Shown: positions 1-10,241, numbered from the stretch's first letter. The stretch: 64,000 bases of DNA from Sulfurovum sp. (GCA_002733215.1 NVUY01000002.1:2264-66263); one strand, 5' to 3'. Numbers and translations are program-made. Notes: a model not told the origin generated them from the sequence alone.

Positions 1-382
1 AAACATAAATTTTACCTAAAATATAGCGCGATACGATAATAAGCACTGCGATCCGTATTAAAGTAAAAAGCAGTGAAGTCCAAAACCCATCTGCTATTTT
101 ACCCCATAGTTCAACCACCAGTGCTTTGAGACTCATACCATCCATCAGGTACATCGTACCAAATGCAAGCATAGCGCCAAGCCCCAGTACTAAAAGGATT
201 TTAAGAAAAATAAAAAGGTAATGTTTCGCTTTGTCGATCTTGACTCTGTTTTTTTCATATGAAGCAGTCTTTTTCATCAAGCCAAAGGCAAAGACATAAT
301 GAAGTTTAAGCAGTATATATACCCCCACTACTCCCAAAAGGAGGAGTGCAAAAACGATAAGTTCGTCAAAGGGTATAGACAT
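1..382 (-). CDS. Integral membrane protein, N-terminal part (cut by window edge); possibly MscS-family channel
   Basis: This reading frame is absent from the ORF track because it runs off the left edge. It starts at an ATG at 382, only 3 nt after the htpG stop, so it is probably cotranscribed downstream of htpG. The visible 127 residues begin MSIPFDELIVFALLLLG and contain three hydrophobic segments (about residues 8-25, 60-80 and 105-122) separated by a basic stretch. The layout, ending in RIAVLIIVSRYILGKIYV, resembles the N-terminal membrane domain of small mechanosensitive channel homologues. The pore-lining helix and beta domain are outside the window, so the family call is a guess. Confidence 0.5.
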   Translation of the reverse strand, partial: MSIPFDELIVFALLLLGVVGVYILLKLHYVFAFGLMKKTASYEKNRVKIDKAKHYLFIFLKILLVLGLGAMLAFGTMYLMDGMSLKALVVELWGKIADGFWTSLLFTLIRIAVLIIVSRYILGKIYV

Positions 383-385
383 GAA

Positions 386-2248
386 TTACAATGCTTTAGT
401 TGCCAAAGAAGCGACACGGGATGCAAAGGCACCTTTGTCTTTAGGCTCCAATCCTTCTGAAAGTTTTGCAGAATCCAGAAGTATCCAGGAGATATCATCA
501 AACAGTGCTGTATCTTCCAGAGCATCCAATTTCTTGATCATTTCATGCTCAGGATTGATCTCCAGGATCAGCGGTGTTTCCGGCATCTCTTGTCCCATTT
601 GGGCAAACATCGCTGCCATGCCTGCCATAGGATCGGAAGCATCTTTCAGTACACATGACGGGCTTGAAGTAAGTCTTGTAGAAGTTTTGACTTCTTTCAC
701 CTCTTCGCCCAACACTTCTTTGATCTTGTCAGTAAGCGATTTAAACTCTTTAGAGATCTCTTCTTTCTCTTCTTCACTCTTGGAGTCCGGAGCTTCTATG
801 CTTGTGATGTCTTTAAGACTCCACTCTTTATAAACTCCTATCATAGGAGTTACAATGCTGTCTATCTCTTCATCATCCATGATAAGCACTTCTATGTTTG
901 CTTTTTTGTAGGCTTCAAGAAGCGGAGAATTTCTGAGGACTTTTTCATCATCTCCTATGAGATAGTAGATCTCTTTCTTCTCTGAATCACCACGGCTTGT
1001 ATAAGCTTCAAATGACACAAGACCTTCCTGTGTAGAAGATTTGTACTTCACAATGTCAAGCAGTGTCTCTTTGTTGGTCTGGTCTGTATAGATACCTTCT
1101 TTAACAACTTTATTGTACTGTGATGTAAAGGTCTCTGCTTCTTCAGCACCTAGTTTTTTAATGGCTCCCAGTATCTTTTTCACTGAATTTTGTTTAATAT
1201 TTGCCAAAATTCTGTTCTCTTGCAATAATTCACGAGAGATATTCAACGGCAGGTCTTCAGAATCGATGATACCTTTGACAAAACGTAAATACGGAGGCAA
1301 GAGCTCTTTATCATCATCTGTGATAAAGACACGTTTGACATAAAGCTTCACACCCGGTGTATAATCTGTTCTGTACATATCCATAGGTGCTATTTTAGGA
1401 ATGTAAAAAAGTGTCTTAAACTCTTGAGATCCTTCAACTCTGTTATGCAGGTAGGCAAGTGGTTCATCATCACCATGAGAGATCGTTTTATAAAATTCTA
1501 CATAGTCCTCTTTTTTAAGTTCAGACTTAGGGAGTGTCCAGAGTGCTGTTGCTGCATTGATCTGCTCTGATTTTTGAACTGTTTTTGTCTCTTTCTCATC
1601 ACCCTCTCCTGTTGTTTCCTCTTCAGAATAATTCAACATAATAGGGTACGCAATGTGGTTCGAATACTTTTTAACGATCTCTTGCGTTCTCCACTTATCC
1701 AGAAACTCTTTCTCATCTTCTTTGAGCTTAATGTAGATAACAGTCCCGTGCTCTTCTTTGGTCACAGGCTTCACTTCATACTCACCTGTTCCGTCCGTAG
1801 AGAACATATATGCCTGTTCTTCTCCGGCTTTTTTAGAGATCACATCCACATGATCTGCCACCATAAAGACAGAGTAGAACCCTACTCCAAATTGACCGAT
1901 CAGATGAGAGTCTTTTTTGGCATCTCCTGTAAGATTATCCATAAATGCTTTTGTGCCCGATTTTGCGATCGTACCAAGATGATCCATAAGATCTGCTTCA
2001 TTCATACCTATACCGTTATCACCTATGGTTAGAGAGTTATCTTCTTTATCCAGTTTAATAGATATCTTTCCAGACCATCCCTCTTCTTTAAACTTTTCAT
2101 CGGTAAGTGAAAGGTAGTTAAATTTATCAAGCGCATCACTTGAGTTAGAGACCAATTCTCTGATAAAAATTTCTTTATTGGAGTAAAGAGAGTGAGTCAT
2201 AAGCTTTAAGAGTTGTCCGATTTCTGTTTGAAACTGATGTTTTGCCAT
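386..2248 (-). CDS. htpG: Molecular chaperone HtpG (Hsp90 family)
   Basis: ATP-dependent cytosolic chaperone of 620 aa, usual for bacterial Hsp90. The N-terminal GHKL ATPase motifs are clear: ELVSNSSDALDK (about residues 32-43) with the catalytic Glu, GDNGIGM (about 77-83) and GQFGVGFYS (about 118-126). The middle domain carries SEDLPLNISRELLQ with the conserved Arg that contacts ATP, and the C-terminal dimerisation domain ends ASLATKAL. The start is fixed by an AGGAG ribosome-binding site in front of the ATG at 2248. A near-consensus sigma-70 promoter lies upstream. A membrane protein gene follows after 3 nt. Function is certain from the motifs. Confidence 0.97.
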   Translation of the reverse strand: MAKHQFQTEIGQLLKLMTHSLYSNKEIFIRELVSNSSDALDKFNYLSLTDEKFKEEGWSGKISIKLDKEDNSLTIGDNGIGMNEADLMDHLGTIAKSGTKAFMDNLTGDAKKDSHLIGQFGVGFYSVFMVADHVDVISKKAGEEQAYMFSTDGTGEYEVKPVTKEEHGTVIYIKLKEDEKEFLDKWRTQEIVKKYSNHIAYPIMLNYSEEETTGEGDEKETKTVQKSEQINAATALWTLPKSELKKEDYVEFYKTISHGDDEPLAYLHNRVEGSQEFKTLFYIPKIAPMDMYRTDYTPGVKLYVKRVFITDDDKELLPPYLRFVKGIIDSEDLPLNISRELLQENRILANIKQNSVKKILGAIKKLGAEEAETFTSQYNKVVKEGIYTDQTNKETLLDIVKYKSSTQEGLVSFEAYTSRGDSEKKEIYYLIGDDEKVLRNSPLLEAYKKANIEVLIMDDEEIDSIVTPMIGVYKEWSLKDITSIEAPDSKSEEEKEEISKEFKSLTDKIKEVLGEEVKEVKTSTRLTSSPSCVLKDASDPMAGMAAMFAQMGQEMPETPLILEINPEHEMIKKLDALEDTALFDDISWILLDSAKLSEGLEPKDKGAFASRVASLATKAL

Positions 2249-2281
2249 TGTGTTTCTCCTGTATTGTAATTATTTTATGAG

Positions 2282-2310
2282 ATTATAGTCTATTTTTCTT
2301 AATAGTGCAA
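2282..2310 (-). promoter_or_regulatory. htpG promoter, sigma-70 type
   Basis: On the minus strand TTGCAC is followed after exactly 17 nt by TATAAT, about 34 nt upstream of the htpG ATG. This is one of only two places in the window where both hexamers are close to consensus. I see no CIRCE (HrcA) or HAIR (HspR) element at this promoter. Confidence 0.75.
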
Positions 2311-2321
2311 TGTTTCTCGAA

Positions 2322-2352
2322 AGATACTTTAGTCAAAGTGACTAAAGTATCT
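2322..2352. promoter_or_regulatory. Perfect 13-bp palindrome between divergent htpG and sixA-like genes
   Basis: AGATACTTTAGTC and its exact complement GACTAAAGTATCT flank a 5-nt centre. The element lies just upstream of the htpG -35 box and immediately upstream of the sixA-like -10 box, so it sits where an operator could affect both genes. It is in a divergent region and has no T-run, so it is not a terminator. No known operator was recognised. Confidence 0.5.
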
Positions 2353-2369
2353 AAGATAATAAAAAATGC

Positions 2370-2375
2370 TATACT
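2370..2375 (+). promoter_or_regulatory. Extended -10 box of the sixA-like gene (possible leaderless transcript)
   Basis: TGCTATACT is an extended -10 element. The ATG at 2382 begins 7 nt after the box, where transcription would start, and there is no Shine-Dalgarno sequence, so the mRNA may be leaderless. Confidence 0.5.
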
Positions 2376-2381
2376 ACAGTT

Positions 2382-2870
2382 ATGAAACATTTATATCTTA
2401 TCAGACATGCAAAATCAGACTGGAGCGACGGAAGCCAAAGCGACTTTGAAAGAGGACTGAACAAAAGAGGACAAAAAGCTATCTTGACGATGGCAGAAGT
2501 ACTCAAAGAGAAAAAGATCATACCCGATCTCATACTCTCTTCTTCTGCCAAAAGAGCCAGACTCACCGCTGAAGGTCTCGCCAAGAACATGGGCTACAGA
2601 GGGAAGATCAAAACCAGTGATGCCCTCTATATGGCAGAACCGGAAGAAGTAATTGCTATGATCAAAGAGATCAAAGACAAATATAATAGGGTATTTATCG
2701 TTGGACATAATCCAGAAACCACTGAATTAACAGAGTTCCTGATAGACGAGTACATCGAAAATGTACCGACCCTGGGTATCGTTGCATTAAATCTCTCTAT
2801 TGAACACTGGAATAAGATCAAAGCAGAAAATGCAACATTGGAGTTTTTCATCACTCCAAAGATGTTTTAA
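2382..2870 (+). CDS. SixA-like phosphohistidine phosphatase (histidine phosphatase family)
   Basis: Small cytosolic phosphatase of 162 aa. The RHG-type signature LIRHAKSDWSD begins at residue 5 and supplies the phospho-accepting His. The second catalytic His is in VGHNPETTEL near residue 109. Size and the RHAKSDW form match the SixA group, known in E. coli for removing phosphate from a histidine phosphotransfer domain, but family members vary in substrate. An HPt protein is encoded 15 kb away at 17522; a link is speculative. The 3' end overlaps the convergent lipoprotein gene by 4 nt. Confidence 0.85.
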   Translation: MKHLYLIRHAKSDWSDGSQSDFERGLNKRGQKAILTMAEVLKEKKIIPDLILSSSAKRARLTAEGLAKNMGYRGKIKTSDALYMAEPEEVIAMIKEIKDKYNRVFIVGHNPETTELTEFLIDEYIENVPTLGIVALNLSIEHWNKIKAENATLEFFITPKMF

Positions 2871-3193
2871 AGAGGCTCACAGCCCAGTTTTTGACGCTTA
2901 GCTTCAAGTTCTGCTCTTCTCTTGTTTCCGTCTTTAAGCATTCTTGTTTTATTGTTACTCTCTGTAATGCCCGGTGCTTCCATTGCCAGATCCGCTTCTG
3001 CTATGTGAAAAGCGCTGTTACGTTCAAGTATCGTAAGGAATTTATCTACCTTTATCAGTTTTCTATCCACGTTGATACACGCTTCCTCTTTATCTGCAGC
3101 ACTGAGCCCCGGAGCAGCCATTTGACCGGTACATCCGGTTAGAAGTACAACAAATACGAAAGAAGAGAAGCCAAAAAGTAGTGTTTGTTTCAT
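2867..3193 (-). CDS. Small lipoprotein, unknown function
   Basis: A 108-aa protein with an N-terminal signal peptide and lipobox: MKQTLLFGFSSFVFVVLLTGC, lipidated Cys at residue 21. The mature part is charged and probably helical (DKEEACINVDRKLIKVDKF, later NKRRAELEAKRQKLGCEPL), with two further Cys residues. It is anchored to a membrane facing the periplasm. I do not recognise the family. It lies between the convergent sixA-like gene and the RND efflux operon on the same strand, separated from the latter by a GGGG-AAAA-CCCC hairpin at about 3229-3242, so it is probably a separate unit or read-through gene. Confidence 0.75.
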   Translation of the reverse strand: MKQTLLFGFSSFVFVVLLTGCTGQMAAPGLSAADKEEACINVDRKLIKVDKFLTILERNSAFHIAEADLAMEAPGITESNNKTRMLKDGNKRRAELEAKRQKLGCEPL

Positions 3194-3242
3194 GCAATGA
3201 TCCTTTTAAAAAATAGTATAGCAGAAGGAAGGGGAAAACCCC

Positions 3243-4541
3243 TTACCGTCCCACAGAAAAATCAAGTTGTGCGATCGAAATATAATGATCATAATAGGCA
3301 TTTACCAGCTCACCCAATGATCTGATATACCCCTGTTGTGCTTCCTGAAGTTCTATATAGTCTGCAAGATCATTCTCATATCGTTTAGTTGCCTGATGAA
3401 ACTTTTTTTTACTCGCTTTGGCGATACTCTCAGAAAGAGAAACTGCATCTTTTGTCCGCCGTACTCCCAAACTCGATTCGATCACCTGCCGCTTGATCTG
3501 AAGACGTACATCATCCATACGGGAAGCCGCTCTCATAGAAGAGATCTTTGCTTCCTGCACAGAAGCATCCGTCTGGTTTCCGGAAAAAAGATTCCATGTC
3601 ATATCCACACCGGCCTGCCATTGTCTCTTGGGTGTTGAGAAGCTGAAGTCCTTGTCTACATTTTGTGCTGTATAATCACCTCTGAGTGAAAGTGTAGGAA
3701 GGTATCCTCCCTTTTCACTTTCTACAATGAACTTTGAGCTTTCCACAAGATACTTGGAACTTTTTAACTCGTAACGATGCTCATAAGCAAAGCCTTCGAG
3801 TTGAGTAAATGAAGTATTTACCTTGGGAAGATGGCGAGAGACATTCGGAAGGTCCAGCTTCCTTTGGTAGAGTGTATAATTTCCATTATAAGGAACTACC
3901 CCCATAGTCTGCTCAAGGATCGCGCGTCTCAGTTTAAGTTCATATTCTGAGTTGTTCAGCTCAAGTTCTGCCTGTATCAAACGTACCTTGGCATCAGAAA
4001 CATCGATGATCGTCTTGATCCCGCTTTCATAATAACGCGTGGCACGCCTTAGTTGTCCCTCTTGCAGTTTTATATCTTTCTTATTAACCTGGATAATACT
4101 TTTTATTTTCAGTACATCATAATAACGCGCTTTCACAAAGAGGATCTTATTGGAGATAAATTGATTCATACTTGCTTCCAGGGCATTGGCTTCTTCATCT
4201 GCCGCAGAAATTCTGCCGCTGGTTTTTCCAAAGTCATAAAGGAGCTGTGAAGCAGAGAGATTACCAAGAAGTACTGTACCGTTTAAATTGTCCGAACCCT
4301 TAAAATCCATCCCCTGTCTTCCCGCAGCGGCACCAAGATCCAGGCGAGGGAGAGTATACCCTTCCTGGAATTTGGCACGCTCTATGGCTCCCTTGAAATC
4401 AAATCGGCTAATGTCAATATCCGGGCTGTTTTCAAGTGCAAGCTCTATGGCCTTGTCTATAGTCAAAGTTTTACTCATTGCAGGGACAAACAGCGTTGCG
4501 GTGAGCAGTCCTATCCCTATTCCTCGTATCAATTGTTTCAT
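3243..4541 (-). CDS. TolC-family outer membrane efflux channel
   Basis: Outer membrane channel component of a tripartite RND pump, 432 aa, with a signal peptide (MKQLIRGIGIGLLTATLFVPAMS). The mature start LTIDKAIELALENSPDIDISR is the typical first helix of the outer membrane efflux repeat, and the second repeat begins near residue 225 (LEGFAYEHRYELKSSKYLVE). Long helical heptad-rich segments follow. The ATG comes directly after the TAA of the RND permease gene with no gap, so it is the last gene of a three-gene efflux operon. The substrate cannot be told from sequence. Confidence 0.92.
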   Translation of the reverse strand: MKQLIRGIGIGLLTATLFVPAMSKTLTIDKAIELALENSPDIDISRFDFKGAIERAKFQEGYTLPRLDLGAAAGRQGMDFKGSDNLNGTVLLGNLSASQLLYDFGKTSGRISAADEEANALEASMNQFISNKILFVKARYYDVLKIKSIIQVNKKDIKLQEGQLRRATRYYESGIKTIIDVSDAKVRLIQAELELNNSEYELKLRRAILEQTMGVVPYNGNYTLYQRKLDLPNVSRHLPKVNTSFTQLEGFAYEHRYELKSSKYLVESSKFIVESEKGGYLPTLSLRGDYTAQNVDKDFSFSTPKRQWQAGVDMTWNLFSGNQTDASVQEAKISSMRAASRMDDVRLQIKRQVIESSLGVRRTKDAVSLSESIAKASKKKFHQATKRYENDLADYIELQEAQQGYIRSLGELVNAYYDHYISIAQLDFSVGR

Positions 4542-7500
4542 TTAAACCATCTCCCGTTTTGCTATTTCATCTTCGACAGAGACAAATTTCTCACGCATCG
4601 TTTCAAGCAGTACATAAAGTACCGGTACCAAAAGTGTAGAGACCAAGGTCGCAGCCAGCATTCCGCCGAGCAACCCCACTCCGATCGATTTTTGTGTGAC
4701 GGCACCCGCACCGCTTGCAAGAGCAAGCGGTATGACACCAAAGACAAAAGAGAGGATCGTCATCATGATGGCACGGAAACGCAGTCTTCCTGCCTGTATA
4801 GCTGAGTCAACAATGCTCTTACCCGATTCACGCTGTTCTTTGGCAAATTCTACAATCAAAATAGCATTTTTGGAGGCCAGTGCTATTAAGAGCACCAGCC
4901 CAACCTGCGCATAGACATTGAGAGGAAGTCCGGCCATTTTGAGCGCCCCAATGGCACCGATCATCACAATAGGCACTGAGAGCAAAATCATCAGTGGCAA
5001 GATCCATGACTCATACTGTGCAGAGAGCACCAGGAAAACCACTAATGCCACAAAGAAAAAGACCAGGATCTGTCCATTGCCCGCAACTTTCTCCTGATAA
5101 GACATACCCGACCATTCAAACCCGTAACCATTAGGGAGTATCTCTTCAGCGATCTCTTCCATCGCTGCCATGGCTTCACCGGAACTACGTCCTTCGGCCG
5201 GAGCACCATTGATCTGAATAGAGCGGTAGAGGTTGTAGTGGGAGATATTTTGCGGTCCCATCTGCTCCTTGATCTCGATAAGTGCCGTCATCGGAACCAT
5301 CTTGCCCAGTTTGCTTTTAACATAGAGTTTAGAGATATCACTTTTATCAGATCTATACGCCTTGTCTGCTTGAATATACACTTTAAATACTTTACCGAAT
5401 TTGACAAAATCATTGATATACAAAGAGCCCAGATAAGTCTGCATCGTCCCAAATAGCGTAGCAACATCAACCCCAAGGGCATTGGCTTTTTTACGGTCAA
5501 TTTTGATCTCATACATGGGGTAAGAGGGATTATAGGTAGTAAATGCATTTGCGATACGCGGATCCTCATTCGCCTTTTTAATGATCTGCTCGGCATAGTG
5601 CATAAAGGTATCCATATCGCCTGAGAGATAATCCTGCAACCTGAAGTCAAAACCGCCCACTGACCCGAGTCCACTGATCCCCGGCATATTGAAGGCAGCA
5701 ACGTTGGCATCTGCTATGTGTGCTGTTTTGATAAAAGTTTGTTTGATGATACTCTCAACATCCAGACCCGGTGCTGTTCTGTCATCCCAGTGATCCAACG
5801 TAACGAACATCGCACCGGCACTTCCATCAAGTGAGGAAGTGATAATATTAAAGCCATCAATGGCAATAACATCACTCACACCTGGAATGTCGGCAACGAT
5901 CTTTTCAACCTCTTTACGCACATCCACGGTACGTTCAACAGAACTTCCCGGTTTAAGGTTGATAGCGACCATGTATACCCCTTTATCTTCAGAAGGTACA
6001 AACCCTGTCGGGGTTGTAATGAACATAAAATAGAGGACAGCAAGCAAAGCAAAAAAGAGTGCCAGTACCGCATAACGAAGTTTGATAAGCAAAGTGATAA
6101 AAGAGGTATATTTGTCAGTCAGCCAACTAAACCCTCTTTCAAAAAGTTCAAACCCTACAAACTTCTTTTCATCAGGGCCTCTCCGTTTGATAATGATCGC
6201 AGCGATGGCAGGTGAGAGAGTCAAGGCATTGAGAGAAGAGACCAGAACAGCAAATGAGATCGTCAAAGCAAACTGCTGATAGAGTGCACCGGTGATCCCC
6301 GGTACCATAGATACAGGAACAAAGACAGCCACCAGAACCAGTGTCGTCGAGATGATCGGACCTATCAGTTCGATCATCGATTTTTTAACGACTTGAGGCA
6401 TGGTCAGTTCAGGCTCCTTAGTCATAATCACTTCGACATTTTCCACTACCAGTATCACGTCATCAACGACGATACCGATCGCCAGTATCAGTCCGAAAAG
6501 GGTGAGAAAGTTGATAGAAAAGCCGGGTGCGACATACATTGCGACAAAGGCACCGATAAGTGAAACTGGAATGGCAACTGCTGCGATGACCGTAGGACGC
6601 CAGGACTGTAGGAAGATGTAGATAATGACAATAACCAGTAAAATCGCTATAAAAAGATTGCTGACAACATTGTCGATAGCTACATTAACATATTTCGTGG
6701 TGTCGTAAGGAATAGAATAACTGATTCCATCAGGAAAACGGCTTTCAACTTTTTCCATCACTTTTCCTACGGCTGCCCTGATATCCAGAGCATTAGAGCC
6801 TGCAAGTTGATAAATACCGACCAGCCCTGTTGGTTTTCCATTTAAGATCGCATTCCAGTCATACTTCTCAGCTCCCAACTCAATACGTGATACGTCACGC
6901 AGATAGACAAGAGAACCATCCTCCTTGTATTTTATCACGATCTCTTCAAATTCATGGACCTGAGTCAAACGCCCTTCAGCTGTCAGTGTATACTCTGTCT
7001 GTTGATCACGATAGGTAGGTGAAGATCCGATTTTTCCCACTGCGGCCTGTTTGTTCTGTGACTGGATCGCAGAGACAATATCATCCGGAGTTAAATCCAG
7101 AGCCCTGACCTTGTCTGGATCAAGCCAGATACGCATGGAGTACTTCTTCTCACCCATATTTTCCGCTTTACCCACACCTGGGATTCGCTTAAGTTCATCG
7201 AGGACATTGATGTTAATATAGTTAGACAAAAAAGCATCATCATAACGTTCATCCCCATTGACCGTGACCATACAGACGGCAGAAGGACTCTGCTTGTCAA
7301 CGATCACTCCTGTCTGTTTGACTTCGAAAGGCAGTGACGGTGTCGCCATCGAAACCTTGTTTTGGACATCAACGGCGGCGATATCGAGATTATACCCCGG
7401 TTCAAAATAGACGGTCACTTTGGACTGTCCGGCAGAATTACTTGCTGATTCAGTATAGATAGAACCTTGCACACCATTGATCTTATCTTCCAGCGGACGG

Positions 7501-7688
7501 GTTACCGAATCTTCAACAGCATAGGCGTTAGCTCCCTGATAGTTTGCTGTCACTACAACCGTCGGGGGTACAACATCCGGAAATTCCTGAATAGGCAATA
7601 CTGACAGGGAAACAAGTCCTCCGACAATGAACATCAATGAAATAACCATCGCAAGGATGGGGCGTTTGATAAAGGTTAGAGAAAACAT
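4542..7688 (-). CDS. RND efflux pump permease, HAE1/AcrB family
   Basis: Inner membrane proton-driven transporter of about 1048 aa, full length for the family. TM4 carries the proton-relay Asp pair in [17 protein letters not shown] and TM10 the partner Lys in [17 protein letters not shown]. The N-terminus [18 protein letters not shown] is the classic first helix. The ORF track begins at a GTG at 7700, but the ATG at 7688 sits one base after the adaptor stop codon with AAGGG upstream, so I prefer it. It lies between the adaptor and TolC genes and forms one complete multidrug or solvent-type pump with them. Confidence 0.95.
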   Translation of the reverse strand: MFSLTFIKRPILAMVISLMFIVGGLVSLSVLPIQEFPDVVPPTVVVTANYQGANAYAVEDSVTRPLEDKINGVQGSIYTESASNSAGQSKVTVYFEPGYNLDIAAVDVQNKVSMATPSLPFEVKQTGVIVDKQSPSAVCMVTVNGDERYDDAFLSNYININVLDELKRIPGVGKAENMGEKKYSMRIWLDPDKVRALDLTPDDIVSAIQSQNKQAAVGKIGSSPTYRDQQTEYTLTAEGRLTQVHEFEEIVIKYKEDGSLVYLRDVSRIELGAEKYDWNAILNGKPTGLVGIYQLAGSNALDIRAAVGKVMEKVESRFPDGISYSIPYDTTKYVNVAIDNVVSNLFIAILLVIVIIYIFLQSWRPTVIAAVAIPVSLIGAFVAMYVAPGFSINFLTLFGLILAIGIVVDDVILVVENVEVIMTKEPELTMPQVVKKSMIELIGPIISTTLVLVAVFVPVSMVPGITGALYQQFALTISFAVLVSSLNALTLSPAIAAIIIKRRGPDEKKFVGFELFERGFSWLTDKYTSFITLLIKLRYAVLALFFALLAVLYFMFITTPTGFVPSEDKGVYMVAINLKPGSSVERTVDVRKEVEKIVADIPGVSDVIAIDGFNIITSSLDGSAGAMFVTLDHWDDRTAPGLDVESIIKQTFIKTAHIADANVAAFNMPGISGLGSVGGFDFRLQDYLSGDMDTFMHYAEQIIKKANEDPRIANAFTTYNPSYPMYEIKIDRKKANALGVDVATLFGTMQTYLGSLYINDFVKFGKVFKVYIQADKAYRSDKSDISKLYVKSKLGKMVPMTALIEIKEQMGPQNISHYNLYRSIQINGAPAEGRSSGEAMAAMEEIAEEILPNGYGFEWSGMSYQEKVAGNGQILVFFFVALVVFLVLSAQYESWILPLMILLSVPIVMIGAIGALKMAGLPLNVYAQVGLVLLIALASKNAILIVEFAKEQRESGKSIVDSAIQAGRLRFRAIMMTILSFVFGVIPLALASGAGAVTQKSIGVGLLGGMLAATLVSTLLVPVLYVLLETMREKFVSVEDEIAKREMV

Positions 7689-7689
7689 C

Positions 7690-8952
7690 TTATTTGTCAC
7701 CCTTCTTTTCAGTCGCTTTTTTTATTGTTTCATCTTTTGGTATTTTGTCTTTGCTGGGTTTTTCAACAACCGCTTCAGGTACAAGATCATTCTTTTTTAG
7801 GATCGCCATGGCACCTTTAGTCTCAGTCATGTCCTTAGGTGCCAGGAGACGACCTGCTTTTACTTTTAACAAACCGGAGATCACCACTCTGTCACCATCA
7901 TTCAATCCACTGCTGATATTGGTATAGAGTCGTGATGACATACCGATCTCGACAGAAGTTCGTTTTGCTGTGTTGTTTGCATCAACAGTGTAGACAAACT
8001 TGCCTAACTGATCTTCAAGAACCGCCTGTGGCGGCACCATGGTGAACTTGTACTTATCTGTGACAAAAACATTGATATAGACAAAAGTTCCAGGATACAC
8101 AGTTTTATCTTTATTATCCATCGTAGCACGCATCGAGACAGTCGATGTCAGCGGATCCACGATATTATTGGTGAAGTCCACAAAGCCATCAAGACGTTTG
8201 CGCTTGAAGATATCTTCTCCCTGTCCCCTAACTTCGATGAAAGCAGGCAGATCTTCACGGGAGCGGAATTTGTAGATCTTTTGCGTATCACTCTCGGAGG
8301 GAGAGAAATAGACATAAACCTTATCTGTCTGGACGATCGTTACCAAAAGGGTTGATTCACCGTAACCGACTAGATTGCCCACATCCACAAGACGGGCACT
8401 GGCTTGACCGGATATGGGTGCGGTGATGAGTGTATAGCTCAACTCCAGCTCCGCATTTCTGATCGCTGCTTCATCGGCTGCGATCGCTGCGATGAAGGCA
8501 TCACGTTGTGCTTCATACTGTTCCAGTTTAGAACGCGCGGCAAGCCCTTCTTTGACAAGAGGCTGATAGCGTTTGACATCCGCTTTTGCCAAAGCAAGCG
8601 CTGCCTGATCTTTCTCTTTTCTGGATCTTGCAGCATCAAGATTGCTTTGATACTGGGCTTGCTCGATAAGGAAAAGTTTGTCCCCCTCTTTGACATAAGC
8701 ACCATCTTCAAAATATCTCTTCTCCAGCCGACCCGAAACACGTGCCCGGATCTCCTGGTCACTGATAGCTTTTGTCATACCGGTATATTGCCTCCAAATA
8801 GGATAGGTCTTTTTCTGAACAGTGACTGTTTCAACATTTAAAGGTGGAGGAGCTTTGGGTGATTGTGCCTTTTTCTCTTCACCACAACCCGATAGGAGAA
8901 GTAGAGAAGCAGAGAGAATTATAGAATATATCTGTTTATGTGAAATTGTCAT
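7690..8952 (-). CDS. RND efflux periplasmic adaptor (membrane fusion protein)
   Basis: Periplasmic adaptor of 420 aa that bridges permease and TolC channel. The N-terminus has a lipobox ([15 protein letters not shown]), so it is anchored as a lipoprotein like AcrA. The lipoyl-like halves are visible ([27 protein letters not shown], and [20 protein letters not shown]), separated by a coiled-coil hairpin of about residues 105-165. The C-terminal tail is unusually rich in Lys and Glu ([20 protein letters not shown]). It is first in the operon; an intergenic run of eight G lies upstream. Confidence 0.94.
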   Translation of the reverse strand: MTISHKQIYSIILSASLLLLSGCGEEKKAQSPKAPPPLNVETVTVQKKTYPIWRQYTGMTKAISDQEIRARVSGRLEKRYFEDGAYVKEGDKLFLIEQAQYQSNLDAARSRKEKDQAALALAKADVKRYQPLVKEGLAARSKLEQYEAQRDAFIAAIAADEAAIRNAELELSYTLITAPISGQASARLVDVGNLVGYGESTLLVTIVQTDKVYVYFSPSESDTQKIYKFRSREDLPAFIEVRGQGEDIFKRKRLDGFVDFTNNIVDPLTSTVSMRATMDNKDKTVYPGTFVYINVFVTDKYKFTMVPPQAVLEDQLGKFVYTVDANNTAKRTSVEIGMSSRLYTNISSGLNDGDRVVISGLLKVKAGRLLAPKDMTETKGAMAILKKNDLVPEAVVEKPSKDKIPKDETIKKATEKKGDK

Positions 8953-8974
8953 GTGAATGATACCTTATCCTTTT

Positions 8975-8980
8975 ATTATA
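8975..8980 (-). promoter_or_regulatory. -10 box of the RND efflux operon
   Basis: TATAAT on the minus strand, 22 nt before the adaptor start codon, with AAGGATAAGG between box and ATG as the ribosome-binding site. No good -35 box is present. Confidence 0.5.
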
Positions 8981-9015
8981 GAATCCTAGTTTATCTAAAA
9001 TATACTTCTTTCTTT

Positions 9016-9023
9016 CCCCCCCC
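9016..9023 (-). repeat. Homopolymeric G8 tract upstream of the efflux promoter
   Basis: Eight consecutive C on the plus strand, so G8 in the direction of the efflux operon, about 36 nt upstream of its -10 box. Poly-G runs are the usual phase-variable tracts of Campylobacterota, though here the run is intergenic and short. Confidence 0.6.
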
Positions 9024-9055
9024 AACGCTATTAAGTTAAGCGTTTTTTTGCATAA

Positions 9056-9104
9056 GGAGTAGGGACTTTAGTCCCGTTATTATGGGGACTAAAGTCCCTA
9101 CTCC
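9056..9104. repeat. Perfect 20-bp inverted repeat (GTAGGGACTTTAGTCCC type)
   Basis: Two exact 20-nt arms (GGAGTAGGGACTTTAGTCCC) around a 9-nt centre. Each arm holds a smaller palindrome, GGGACTTTAGTCCC. It is downstream of the DUF481 gene on the minus strand but has no T-run in that direction. It belongs to the intergenic palindrome set seen across the window. Confidence 0.75.
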
Positions 9105-9125
9105 AAGAAAAAATATTTCCTTAAC

Positions 9126-10241
9126 TTAAAAATCAAATCCAAAGAACAGTTTTGTTGTTGTTTTGTTATTTCCTACTTCGGGGTCAGGATTACTGTCATT
9201 TATGAAATCATATGCCAAGTTAACAGATAAAAAATCAAAGAGTGGTACAGTAAAGGTCAAATTTGATCTAAATATCCAATCTTCACCCATATTTTCAAGA
9301 CTTGGATAATAATACATAAATCCATCAATGATCAAGGTATTAATATAAGCAACATCATCAAACTGATATTTCCCTACCAAATTAAGTGCCGCTACAGTAA
9401 AATCTTTATCTGGATAAATGTCATCTGTATAATTAGTTGTAGCATATCCTAAACCAATAGAAGGCTCCAACCAGGCAGTATCAGCAAACATAAATTTATA
9501 ACCATAGCCTACTGAAGGGACATAGCGATTTTGAATATGTCTGGGACGATCATAATCGGCTGCTAATGTCGCAAAATAAAATTGATTGTTTTTAAAATAA
9601 TTTCGATAACTTAAAATACCTACAAGCTCATCTTTATTGACTGATCTTGGGTCATCGTCTACTTTCGTTGTATCATATTCATAATCTACATAAAGTTTGA
9701 TCTCATGTTCTGCTTGTTTATTCCGTAAATTGAACCGTACATCTATTTCCCTCTTCTCACTGTTTCCATCCTGTAACTCAAAACCTATATTAATATCCCC
9801 TTTGGTATAAGGGAATTTATTTCGTACTCTGTTTTCAAAAGAGTCATCATCACTCACCGCCAACACAAAATTGTCTATATCAGATATTTTAACAGTCCTC
9901 TCTTTGTCTCCCTCCATGATCTTGAGATATTTATTATCTTCTATCCCTACAACGCGCCCCTCAATATCCATACGTTTAAATGAAATGTGATAATTATATT
10001 TCGTATGAATAGAGGAGATGTCTTTATAAGCGATATGATTTATCCCTTCGCTATAAAGTAGTTTAAATGAGAGTCTCTTTGGACCGAGGTTCGTGACACG
10101 TCCATGCAACACCATTCCATGCACTACGATCGTGTCTTTGATCTCTTCTTCCTCAGATAGATTTTCAACGGTGCCTCCACTATATAAAAAAATCGTAAAA
10201 AAAATAAATAACGCCATAAATCTATTGATATTCAAAACCAT
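9126..10241 (-). CDS. DUF481-like outer membrane protein
   Basis: Predicted exported beta-barrel protein of 371 aa. A signal peptide (MVLNINRFMALFIFFTIFLYSGG) precedes a domain of about 100 residues with an Sm-like or prepilin-independent beta pattern (VHGMVLHGRVTNLGPKRLSF). From residue 150 onward there are alternating aromatic and polar strands (YFATLAADYDRPRH, WLEPSIGLGYATT), ending in the C-terminal Phe (TKLFFGFDF) typical of outer membrane barrels. The strand pattern matches DUF481 (YdiY) proteins, of unknown function and sometimes salt-induced. It stands alone between a palindrome and the guaA group. Confidence 0.75.
   Translation of the reverse strand: MVLNINRFMALFIFFTIFLYSGGTVENLSEEEEIKDTIVVHGMVLHGRVTNLGPKRLSFKLLYSEGINHIAYKDISSIHTKYNYHISFKRMDIEGRVVGIEDNKYLKIMEGDKERTVKISDIDNFVLAVSDDDSFENRVRNKFPYTKGDINIGFELQDGNSEKREIDVRFNLRNKQAEHEIKLYVDYEYDTTKVDDDPRSVNKDELVGILSYRNYFKNNQFYFATLAADYDRPRHIQNRYVPSVGYGYKFMFADTAWLEPSIGLGYATTNYTDDIYPDKDFTVAALNLVGKYQFDDVAYINTLIIDGFMYYYPSLENMGEDWIFRSNLTFTVPLFDFLSVNLAYDFINDSNPDPEVGNNKTTTKLFFGFDF

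Noticed and set aside
9024-9049. AACGC...GCGTTTTTTT hairpin resembling a terminator on the plus strand
   Set aside because: Both neighbouring genes are on the minus strand, where the T-run becomes an A-run before the hairpin; no plus-strand transcript is evident.
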